Positions 16,693-22,557 of a stretch of DNA of 22,557 nt are shown here, piece by piece. Location of the stretch: positions 1-22,557 of the forward strand of contig CAJUBL010000050.1 in the NCBI GenBank assembly GCA_910584665.1, read 5' to 3'. Source of the DNA: an uncultured Muribaculaceae bacterium (GTDB lineage: Bacteria; Bacteroidota; Bacteroidia; Bacteroidales; Muribaculaceae). The first letter of the stretch is position 1. Each line of letters begins with the position of its first letter. A program made the translations under genes and the position numbers. The notes beneath the pieces were generated by a model. The model saw nothing but the letters and a program-made list of their open reading frames with translations, was not told where the DNA came from and did not search any database.

Positions 16693-18516
16693 TCAAAGTC
16701 TCACGCCGCCCTTGTCGGCAGACGCTACGCCGGCGGCGTAGGCTTTCAGGGCTTTGGAAATGTACCGGTCACGGTTGTGTGGCGTATAGGCTTCGGTGCC
16801 GCGGGCAAGTTCGTACTGCCGGCGTTCTTCTATCTGTTCGTCAGACAGTTCGACGCTGATCGAACGGGCCGGTATGTCGATAGTTATTATATCACCGTCT
16901 TTAATAAGCGCTATGGGTCCGCCGGCGGCCGCTTCGGGTGAGACGTGTCCTATGGAAAGTCCTGATGTGCCACCCGAGAAACGTCCGTCAGTGACCAGGG
17001 CGCATTCTTTGCCGAGGTGGCGTGCTTTGAGATAGCTGGTGGGGTAGAGCATTTCCTGCATTCCGGGACCTCCTGCAGGACCCTCGTAGGTGATGATCAC
17101 GACGTCACCGGCTTTTATGCTGCCGTCAAGTATTCCTTCCACGGCGGCTTCCTGAGATTCGAATACGCGTGCTGATCCTCTGAATCGGAATATGGATTCG
17201 TCGACACCTGCAGTCTTGACCACACAGCCGTCGGGGGCGATATTGCCGCGCAGTACGGCTATGCCGCCATCCCTGACGTAGGCGTGTTCTGTATCGCGTA
17301 TGCATCCGCCGGCGCGGTCGGTGTCGAGTTGTTTATAGTATGATGTCTGGCTTCCGAGCACAATGTTGCGTTGTTCTCCGGGGGCCGAACGCCACAATCT
17401 GTCGGCCTGGTCGGTGTAGTCTTTGCCTCCGATAGCCCAACGGTCTATGGCCTGGGCGAGTGTCAGGCCGTCGACGCGTTTTACAGAGGTGTCTACGAGC
17501 CTGGCATCGGCCAGCATTTTCATTATGCTCATTATGCCGCCGGCGCGGTTTACATCTTCGATATGGTAATGTGAGTTTGGCGCGACTTTACAGAGAACCG
17601 GAGTATGGCGTGACAGGGCGTCGATATCGTCAAGCGAGAAGTCGGTATGAGCCTCGTGGGCTATAGCCAGCAGGTGTAGGACGGTATTGGTAGATCCGCC
17701 CATGGCGATGTCGAGTGTCATTGCGTTGAGCATAGCCTCGCGTGTGGCGATATTGCGTGGCAGTACGCTGTCGTCGCCGCCCCGGTAATAGGCGTAAGTG
17801 TTGGCCACAATGCGTCTGGCTACTTCTTTAAACAGTTCTCGTCGGTTGGCGTGAGTTGCTACTACGGTGCCGTTGCCGGGAAGCGCGAGTCCTATGGCTT
17901 CATTGAGTGAGTTCATGGAGTTGGCGGTGAACATTCCCGAGCAAGAGCCGCATGTCGGGCAACCCTGCCGCTCGAGTCGCTCTACGGTGTCATCAGAAAT
18001 AGTTTTATCAGCACTTTCGACCATGATGTCGATAAGGTCGACGGCACGCCCGTCTACATGTCCGGCTTCCATAGGTCCCCCTGAGACAAATATGGCGGGA
18101 ATGTTGAGTCTCATGGCCGCAATGAGCATTCCCGGGGTGACTTTATCGCAGTTGGAGATACACACCATTGCGTCTGCCTTGTGGGCGTTGACCATGTATT
18201 CCACACTGTCGGCGATTAGTTCGCGTGATGGTAGGGAGTATAGCATTCCGTCATGTCCCATGGCGATACCGTCATCGATGGCTATGGTATTGAATTCGGC
18301 GGCGAAGCATCCCAGCCTCTCAATCTCGCGTTTTACTTCCTGTCCGATTTCGTGAAGGTGTGTATGACCCGGTACAAACTGGGTGAATGAATTAACGACT
18401 GCTATGATGGGGCGGCCTATCTGTTCCTCCGTCATGCCGTTAGCCCGCCATAGTGCGCGTGCTCCTGCCATACGGCGACCTCCGGTCGATTGTGAACTGC
18501 GTAGATTGTATTTCAT
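16693..18516 (-). CDS. ilvD: Dihydroxy-acid dehydratase
   Basis: 607 residues, full length. It dehydrates the dihydroxy acids to 2-ketoisovalerate and 2-keto-3-methylvalerate using an Fe-S cluster. The N terminus (K-Y-N-L-R-S-S-Q-S-T-G-G-R-R-M-A-G-A-R) and the S-F-T-Q-F-V-P-G-H segment at 43-51 are of E. coli type. This type lacks a cysteine in the first position, so a [4Fe-4S] cluster is expected. Cluster cysteines are in C-I-S-N-C-D-K (C119, C123) and C-P-T-C-G-S-C (C186, C189, C192). A-M-G-G-S-T-N-T and the C-terminal D-G-R-F-S-G-G-T-S-G are conserved. It is the first gene of the ilv operon, with a canonical promoter upstream. Confidence 0.97.
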   Translation of the reverse strand: MKYNLRSSQSTGGRRMAGARALWRANGMTEEQIGRPIIAVVNSFTQFVPGHTHLHEIGQEVKREIERLGCFAAEFNTIAIDDGIAMGHDGMLYSLPSRELIADSVEYMVNAHKADAMVCISNCDKVTPGMLIAAMRLNIPAIFVSGGPMEAGHVDGRAVDLIDIMVESADKTISDDTVERLERQGCPTCGSCSGMFTANSMNSLNEAIGLALPGNGTVVATHANRRELFKEVARRIVANTYAYYRGGDDSVLPRNIATREAMLNAMTLDIAMGGSTNTVLHLLAIAHEAHTDFSLDDIDALSRHTPVLCKVAPNSHYHIEDVNRAGGIMSIMKMLADARLVDTSVKRVDGLTLAQAIDRWAIGGKDYTDQADRLWRSAPGEQRNIVLGSQTSYYKQLDTDRAGGCIRDTEHAYVRDGGIAVLRGNIAPDGCVVKTAGVDESIFRFRGSARVFESQEAAVEGILDGSIKAGDVVIITYEGPAGGPGMQEMLYPTSYLKARHLGKECALVTDGRFSGGTSGLSIGHVSPEAAAGGPIALIKDGDIITIDIPARSISVELSDEQIEERRQYELARGTEAYTPHNRDRYISKALKAYAAGVASADKGGVRL

Positions 18517-18562
18517 ATGGTGAATCTGTTATTCCTGATCTGTTGTCTGAAAAGTATAAATG

Positions 18563-18592
18563 TTATAATACGGCCTGTATGCTGTAAAACAT
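18563..18592 (-). promoter_or_regulatory. Possible ilv leader mini-ORF
   Basis: Within the predicted 5' leader of ilvD the minus strand has ATG followed by eight codons and TAA, reading MFYSIQAVL. It contains Ile, Val and Leu, the end products of the pathway, and starts about 13 nt after the predicted transcription start. Branched-chain leader peptides in other bacteria are longer and richer in these codons. No clear terminator/antiterminator pair was seen, so this may be chance. Confidence 0.2.
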
Positions 18593-18604
18593 AGTTATAT
18601 GTCA

Positions 18605-18643
18605 CACTCTCGCAAAGTTAGAGTGATTGTTTTTAAAAAACAA
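18605..18643 (-). promoter_or_regulatory. ilv operon promoter with overlapping inverted repeat
   Basis: On the minus strand TAACTTTGC (18620 down to 18612) is a full -7 match, and TTG (18643-18641) lies 20 nt upstream as -33. The -7 box is enclosed by an inverted repeat, CACTCT at 18605-18610 and AGAGTG at 18620-18625. A protein bound there would block the promoter, so it is a possible operator. The predicted leader to ilvD is about 90 nt. Confidence 0.7.
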
Positions 18644-18667
18644 GTAAATTGAAACAAAAAAGCTGTG

Positions 18668-18708
18668 AATTGCACAAAATCGTAAGAAGTTACTCTGTGT
18701 GTGCAATT
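18668..18708 (-). terminator. Hairpin enclosing the stop codon of the transferase gene
   Basis: AATTGCACA (18668-18676) and TGTGCAATT (18700-18708) form a perfect 9-bp inverted repeat with a 23-nt loop that contains the TAA stop at 18690-18692. On the minus strand it is followed by CACAGCTTTTTTG, a short T run. It is a weak, AT-rich terminator candidate separating this gene from ilvD. Confidence 0.45.
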
Positions 18709-20384
18709 GTTTGTCCGGCTGGTGTGTATTCCAGATCGTTTATATACCGTATGCGGGGTTTGAAATGAGGTGAAATGAGGTCGCGTGCGGAGTCGTACAG
18801 CTCGTAGGTCGAGCCAGAGATGGAAATCATGGTATGGATGATGTCGGCGGTAGAGAATGGCCGGTTGACTGCTTCGGCTATCTGTCTTATGATATCTGTG
18901 TTGTTGTTGCGGTATGCTTTGTTGGCATATATATAGAGCGGCACTTCGACACAGTCGGGTTCCCGTCCGGCGAAGTCGTGGGTGTCATAGACGTGCTCTC
19001 CGTGATCGGACAGGTATATCATGACAGCCGGTGCGGGGTCTCCGGCTATCATTCCGATCACTTCGTTAATGATGCTGTCGGTATAAGCTATGGAGTTGTC
19101 GTAGTCGGCTATTGTCCCGGCTTTCTTTTGGTTGAGCCATGGACGGCGAGGGGTGATCTTAAGTATATCTTCGGCGGTTATTCCTGCATGTGCGGGTGGA
19201 AAACGCCGGTGGTACTGGACGTGTGATCCCATGAGGTGCATGCATATGAGCTGAAGACTGTCCCGGGGTGAAGCGAGCCTGTCATATAGTTCCGGGAGCA
19301 GTATCCCGTCGTATTTGTCGGTGAGATGGTCTTCTGAGTGTTCGCTGCCCGGATATTTTACAATGTCGGCTTCGGCAGAGTATATTCCCGAGAGGTTGGA
19401 CCATAAGCCTGTCCGTTCCTGGTTTGAGATCCATGTTGTTCTGTATCCGAGTTCCCTGAACAGAGAGAGCAGGGTGGGGTATTCATACCATTCACGCTGA
19501 CCGGGTTCGTCTGACATGAATGATAGTATACGGGGGATGTTGTCGCATGTCGTGGCGGCAGAGGCTATCGCATCGGTGAAAACAAACATGGAGTCTCTGG
19601 ACATTTCAGATATAAACGGTGTCGTTGCCAGCGGATATCCATATGTGGCATGGTGGCCGCGGGAAGCTGACTCACCGATTATAAGGATAAGTTTTCCGGC
19701 CCGGTGGTCTGACCGGGCTGTCCCGGGGTACAGAAGCGGCCGTTGCCGTTCAAGATCCTGACGCATACGGGATAAACTTTTGTATACGCTTACGGAGTAT
19801 GAGGCTGTGCGTACGGTTATCATGTGGTTGGTCTTACCCCATCCGACTGTCGCCGCATACCAGACGATATAGGCCGTTCCGCAAATTCCGGCTGTGATTA
19901 CTGTGGCTGTGAATACTGTCGGGGGGATGCGTCTGATGAGCAGTACGGTTCCGGTCAGTAGTGTTATTGTGAGAATACCGGCTGTATTGAACATATGATC
20001 CGTTATGGCTGTGATCAGGCCTGGAATGAACTCCATCATCTCCCGACTGTCTGATTCGAATAATATCAGAATGAGCTTTCTGGAGATACCGAATCCGTAC
20101 AGGCTGTAGGTCACGGCATTTATGACTGACAGCAATATGAACAGACCGATGATGATTCTTGCTGTCAGGCGGATGGCCCTGCGGTGTCGGGTAACAGTCA
20201 GCATCATACAAAATAAGGTGGATTTGAGAGATGCGAAACATATGAGTCCTGCCATGACAGGTAAATCGTAATCATGCTCGATATAGTATCCCAGAATATC
20301 TATGACAGAAAGTATTGAGACTGCAAACAATATAAGCCATATTCTTGGCGAGAAGGTGAAATATTTGGTAATAATGGATTTCAT
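18690..20384 (-). CDS. Phosphoethanolamine transferase-like sulfatase-fold membrane enzyme
   Basis: 564 residues from the ATG at 20384. An upstream in-frame start at 20459 would add 25 residues coded by the structured repeat region and is rejected. The N-terminal 190 residues contain about five membrane segments. The rest is a periplasmic alkaline-phosphatase/sulfatase fold. L-I-L-I-I-G-E-S carries the metal-binding Glu, A-T-T-C-D-N-I-P-R carries the presumed nucleophile Thr279 (aligned to Thr285 of MCR-1 by its distance to the conserved Pro), and Y-L-S-D-H-G-E carries the Asp-His metal pair. EptA/MCR-type enzymes move phosphoethanolamine from phosphatidylethanolamine to lipid A or sugars. 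The cysteine preceding the Thr loop in MCR-1/EptA is absent. The acceptor is not known. Confidence 0.88.
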   Translation of the reverse strand: MKSIITKYFTFSPRIWLILFAVSILSVIDILGYYIEHDYDLPVMAGLICFASLKSTLFCMMLTVTRHRRAIRLTARIIIGLFILLSVINAVTYSLYGFGISRKLILILFESDSREMMEFIPGLITAITDHMFNTAGILTITLLTGTVLLIRRIPPTVFTATVITAGICGTAYIVWYAATVGWGKTNHMITVRTASYSVSVYKSLSRMRQDLERQRPLLYPGTARSDHRAGKLILIIGESASRGHHATYGYPLATTPFISEMSRDSMFVFTDAIASAATTCDNIPRILSFMSDEPGQREWYEYPTLLSLFRELGYRTTWISNQERTGLWSNLSGIYSAEADIVKYPGSEHSEDHLTDKYDGILLPELYDRLASPRDSLQLICMHLMGSHVQYHRRFPPAHAGITAEDILKITPRRPWLNQKKAGTIADYDNSIAYTDSIINEVIGMIAGDPAPAVMIYLSDHGEHVYDTHDFAGREPDCVEVPLYIYANKAYRNNNTDIIRQIAEAVNRPFSTADIIHTMISISGSTYELYDSARDLISPHFKPRIRYINDLEYTPAGQTIAHTE

Positions 20385-20388
20385 GATA

Positions 20389-20396
20389 CAAAAATA
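20389..20396 (-). promoter_or_regulatory. Candidate -7 element of the transferase gene
   Basis: The minus strand reads TATTTTTG, a TAnnTTTG match, ending four bases before the ATG at 20384. The expected transcription start would fall at the start codon, implying a leaderless or nearly leaderless mRNA. A TTTG at 20424-20421 is a -33 candidate, but at 24 nt it is farther away than usual. Confidence 0.35.
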
Positions 20397-20408
20397 CAAT
20401 TTAAATTT

Positions 20409-20492
20409 GTATATTTGACTCAAAGAATTGGCTTCGCCACCGCGAACCATGCTCCGCATGACTTTCGCTATTCTTTTCGTCGAATATTCTTA
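20409..20492. repeat. 84-nt structured repeat, unit 1
   Basis: First of two adjoining 84-nt units that both begin GTATATTTGACTCA. It folds as a branched hairpin. The outer stem is ATATTTGAC (20411-20419) with GTCGAATAT (20479-20487), and the second stem is AAAGAAT (20422-20428) with ATTCTTT (20470-20476). A small hairpin GGC-TTC-GCC lies at 20430-20438. A third arm has GCGAA/TTCGC (20442-20446/20464-20468) topped by CATGC-TCC-GCATG (20448-20460). No known RNA family was recognised. Confidence 0.75.
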
Positions 20493-20576
20493 GTATATTT
20501 GACTCACATAATTGCTTTCGGCTCCGCGCACCGGCCTTGCGGCCGGCGATCGCTATTATGTTTTGTCGAATATCTC
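20493..20576. repeat. 84-nt structured repeat, unit 2
   Basis: Second unit, with the same outer stem (20495-20503 with 20565-20573). Its second stem is ACATAAT (20506-20512) with ATTATGT (20555-20561), different in sequence from unit 1 but paired just as well. The small hairpin is GCT-TTC-GGC (20514-20522), with one U-G pair. The last arm is CCGGCC-TTGC-GGCCGG (20531-20546). The rest of the interval up to 20653 is AT-rich and presumably holds the promoter of the ATPase gene; TATCTTTT at 20632-20639 is a weak candidate. Confidence 0.75.
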
Positions 20577-20653
20577 CGTGTCCAATGCTTACGATTAGCA
20601 AAGGCAAATAAATTTTATGTCGCTCTCGATTTATCTTTTTAAACAAGGGTATT

Positions 20654-22207
20654 ATGGCTATTAAAATTAATCTTCCTGCTTCGGGCGACGGTGCCCGTCA
20701 TGAAATTCCGCTGTGTGCGCGTCAGCTTGTTGTAATCGGAGCTAACGGCAGCGGTAAGTCTCGTTTTGCTTTATCGATGGCTCATGACCTGGGTGGCAGA
20801 GGATTCCGTATTTCTGCTCTTGATGCGCTATACCTTCAGGGGGATGCTGCAGACGACGGGTCGGTGAGCCGTCTTCACTGTGCCGCAGGGGTGGCTCTGG
20901 GCGGTAAGACTGAGTTTGACAGGCTGATAGCATTATTGCTCCATGACGAGATGTCCAATCTTCTCTCTTATAAGCTTTCCAGGGCATCAGGCCGAAAGGA
21001 TGCCGGTCTGGGAGTGACGCGTCTTGACCGTCTTATAGAGTTGTGGCAGGAGATTTATCCCGGCAACAGGATGCTTATAGAGAGTGAGCGTCTGCAGTTC
21101 ATGCGTAGCGGCCATGATGATATATATGCGGTCAATCGTCTGAGTGATGGCGAACGTGCGGTGCTGTATCTCGGAGGTGCGATGCTGTATGCCCCGCAGG
21201 GAGCTGTGGTGATGGTCGACAATCCGGAGATGTTCCTTCATCCGACGGTTATGCAGGCGTTGTGGAACAGGCTGGAACAGATGCGTCCGGATGTAACGAT
21301 GGTCTATACCACCCATGATCTTGAGTTTGCGTCATCACGTCCGGGTGCGGCTATTGTGTGGGTCAGAAATTATGATCCGGCATCTGTTACATGGGATTAT
21401 TCCATACTTCCTCCCGGGTCACCTTTAGGCGAGGAGATGTATATGACCATCATGGGGGCACGCAAGCCGGTTCTCTTTATTGAGGGCGACAGTGTCAATT
21501 CGATTGACGGGAGGCTGTATCCGCTGGTCTTCAAGGATTATACCGTCAAGCCTCTGGGCAGTTGCAATAAGGTTATCGAGTCGACCCGTACTTTCAATGA
21601 TCTTAATTCGTTTCATCACATGGTGTCGACCGGAATAGTTGACCGTGACCGTCGTACGGATGCGGAGGTCGAATATCTGAGGCGCAAGAATGTCATGGTT
21701 CCCTCGGTGGCGGAAATAGAGAATATCATGCTTCTTGAGGATGTGGTCAGGGCGGCGGCGGCAGCGCGCGGCCGTAATGAGAATCAGGTGGCAAAGCGTG
21801 TCAGGCAGAATGTTATAAAGTTATTTGCCGGAGAGTACAGGCAACAGGCGCTGATGCACACGCGTCATCATGTCAAACGTACGGTTGAGTATCGTGTCGA
21901 CGGACGTTTCGGTTCGATCGACGAACTGGAACAGCATATGGCCGGTCTGGTCGACGAGATAGCGCCCAGGCGTATCTATGAGCAGTATTGCCGGGAGTTC
22001 AAGGGGTACATATCGGATGGTGACTATGACGGTGTGCTGAGGGTCTATAACCGTAAGTCTATGCTTCCTTGCAGCAATGTGGCCCCGATGCTCGGTCTTA
22101 ACAACAAGGACAGCTATATCAATTATGTACTCAGGCTGTTGCGTGATGACGGTGAGCCGGCATGCCGTATCCGGACGGCTGTGCGTCATTGTTTCAATCT
22201 TGAATAA
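20654..22207 (+). CDS. ABC-type ATPase fused to a DUF4435/Toprim-like domain
   Basis: 517 residues, cytoplasmic. The N-terminal half is a compact SMC/ABC-like ATPase: Walker A G-A-N-G-S-G-K-S at 29-36, signature L-S-D-G-E at 163-167, Walker B V-D-N-P-E with D189 and E192, and switch H221 in T-T-H-D. The C-terminal half opens with P-V-L-F-I-E-G-D (E277, D279), then G-I-V-D-R-D-R (D330, D332) and E-I-E-N (354-357), the acidic pattern of DUF4435, a Toprim-related nuclease-like domain. The same pair of domains occurs as separate AriA and AriB proteins in the PARIS anti-phage system and, more distantly, in OLD-family nucleases. A defence role is therefore plausible but not shown. No partner gene lies beside it; mobile-element ends flank it on the right. 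Confidence 0.82.
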   Translation: MAIKINLPASGDGARHEIPLCARQLVVIGANGSGKSRFALSMAHDLGGRGFRISALDALYLQGDAADDGSVSRLHCAAGVALGGKTEFDRLIALLLHDEMSNLLSYKLSRASGRKDAGLGVTRLDRLIELWQEIYPGNRMLIESERLQFMRSGHDDIYAVNRLSDGERAVLYLGGAMLYAPQGAVVMVDNPEMFLHPTVMQALWNRLEQMRPDVTMVYTTHDLEFASSRPGAAIVWVRNYDPASVTWDYSILPPGSPLGEEMYMTIMGARKPVLFIEGDSVNSIDGRLYPLVFKDYTVKPLGSCNKVIESTRTFNDLNSFHHMVSTGIVDRDRRTDAEVEYLRRKNVMVPSVAEIENIMLLEDVVRAAAAARGRNENQVAKRVRQNVIKLFAGEYRQQALMHTRHHVKRTVEYRVDGRFGSIDELEQHMAGLVDEIAPRRIYEQYCREFKGYISDGDYDGVLRVYNRKSMLPCSNVAPMLGLNNKDSYINYVLRLLRDDGEPACRIRTAVRHCFNLE

Positions 22208-22233
22208 ACATGGGGCGCGGTTCAGTTGTGAAG

Positions 22234-22253
22234 TGACCCCAAAAAGTTGGACA
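22234..22253. repeat. IS3-type terminal inverted repeat (solo end)
   Basis: TGACCCCAAAAAGTTGGACA closely resembles the terminal inverted repeats of IS3-family (IS150-like) elements. It begins 26 nt after the ATPase stop. No transposase reading frame follows within the remaining 300 bases on either strand, so it is either a remnant end or a coincidence. Confidence 0.5.
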
Positions 22254-22276
22254 GATTAAACATTATCCAGTTATAG

Positions 22277-22309
22277 AAAGAGTTCGGTATTGTACCGGGC
22301 TCTTTCCTT
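22277..22309. terminator. Hairpin terminator downstream of the ATPase gene
   Basis: AAAGAGTTCGGTA (22277-22289) pairs with TACCGGGCTCTTT (22293-22305) through a 13-bp stem with two G-U pairs and a 3-nt loop, followed by CCTTTTAA. It lies 70 nt after the ATPase stop, beyond the IS3-type repeat. Confidence 0.7.
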
Positions 22310-22335
22310 TTAACCGGGCTTTAATTCTTTTATTG

Positions 22336-22506
22336 TTAAGTAAGTCGTGGAAATTAGTTTATATCAATATTGGAAGTTGATATGGATGAGATTCCGGCTT
22401 ACGGCAAAGGCGCATAGCCATAGCTCTGTAACTGCGGAGTAAGACGGAATATCGCCATAGCAACAACAAGATTTGGTATAAACTAATATTCACGACTTAC
22501 TTATAA
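22336..22506. mobile_element. MITE-like palindromic element, about 171 bp
   Basis: A long imperfect inverted repeat bounds the element. The left arm is TAAGTAAGTCGTG, three bases, then ATTAGTTTATA (22337-22363). The right arm is its complement (22477-22503), with 25 of 27 positions matching. A nested inverted repeat, ATTCCGGCTTAC against GTAAGACGGAAT, lies inside with one mismatch. There is no open reading frame inside. TA dinucleotides at both outer edges would fit insertion by an IS630/Tc1-type transposase. The 350-nt interval 22208-22557 contains no convincing gene; besides this element it holds the IS3-type end and the terminator hairpin. Confidence 0.6.
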
Positions 22507-22557
22507 CGCGAGTTCGGGATAAGAAATGCCCTGAAAAAGTTGAATCGGCAGCTTGAA

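Noticed and set aside
20409..20576. A CRISPR-like array.
   Set aside because: Only two units, no spacers between them, divergence lies in paired positions, and no cas genes are near.
20401..20646. Open frames on both strands running through the two 84-nt repeats (75 and 81 codons).
   Set aside because: The unit length is a multiple of three, so frames stay open through the repeat by construction. The pairing pattern explains the sequence better than coding does.
20654..22207. A complete two-gene PARIS system.
   Set aside because: Only one gene is present. The upstream neighbour is a divergent transferase and no downstream gene is visible, so only a single-chain resemblance is claimed.
22501..22557. 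Minus-strand frame entering from the right edge and ending ...ISYPELAL, and a plus-strand frame reading EFGIRNALKKLNRQLE.
   Set aside because: Each is under 20 codons in the window, and they overlap on opposite strands. One may belong to a gene beyond the edge, but neither can be supported here.

Overview
The window looks like chromosome from a Bacteroidales bacterium, most likely Muribaculaceae. The order-level call rests on several signs. Promoter elements match the Bacteroidetes -7 consensus TAnnTTTG. Families typical of the phylum are present (DUF4301, DUF5723, PepSY-like and GIN-domain envelope proteins). The lysine exporter LysO is split into two genes. An acyl-ACP thioesterase sits inside the ilv operon. 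The family-level call is an impression from base composition and gene content and is not proven. No tRNA, rRNA, CRISPR array or complete insertion sequence was seen.

Layout. (1) 1-184 is the 3' end of an RHS-repeat protein that stops right after the conserved core. (2) 331-5701 is a plus-strand run: a secreted TPR protein, a DUF4301 protein that appears to carry UDP-sugar pyrophosphorylase motifs, a HAD phosphatase of phosphoglycolate type, and a secreted GIN-domain protein, closed by a hairpin terminator. (3) 5909-7831 (minus) holds an EamA transporter followed by the two halves of LysO. (4) 8018-8386 encodes a small LEA-like protein with 11-residue repeats. It converges on a DUF5723 outer-membrane-type protein and its upstream lipoprotein (8464-11639, minus), with a perfect 14-bp hairpin between them. 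(5) 11875-12384 is a PepSY-like lipoprotein with its own terminator. (6) 12493-18516 (minus) is the isoleucine/valine operon in the order ilvD-ilvB-ilvN-acyl-ACP thioesterase-ilvC, with a good promoter upstream of ilvD and a second candidate before ilvC. (7) 18690-20384 (minus) is a membrane phosphoethanolamine-transferase-like enzyme. (8) 20409-20576 holds two tandem 84-nt structured repeats whose stems show compensatory changes. (9) 20654-22207 is a compact ABC-type ATPase fused to a DUF4435/Toprim-like domain, a possible phage-defence protein. (10) 22208-22557 has no convincing gene. It holds an IS3-type terminal repeat, a terminator hairpin and a MITE-like 171-bp palindromic element.

Most of the window is ordinary core metabolism and envelope biology. 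IlvB and IlvN together form acetolactate synthase. IlvC and IlvD then carry the acetohydroxy acids to the 2-keto acids of valine and isoleucine. The thioesterase in the same operon releases fatty acids from ACP, and the same keto acids prime branched-chain fatty acids, so co-regulation is plausible. The accessory part is the right end (about 20400-22557), where structured repeats, a candidate defence ATPase and mobile-element ends lie together. The most notable observations are the covarying 84-nt repeat pair, the ATPase-DUF4435 fusion, and the pyrophosphorylase-like motifs in the DUF4301 protein.
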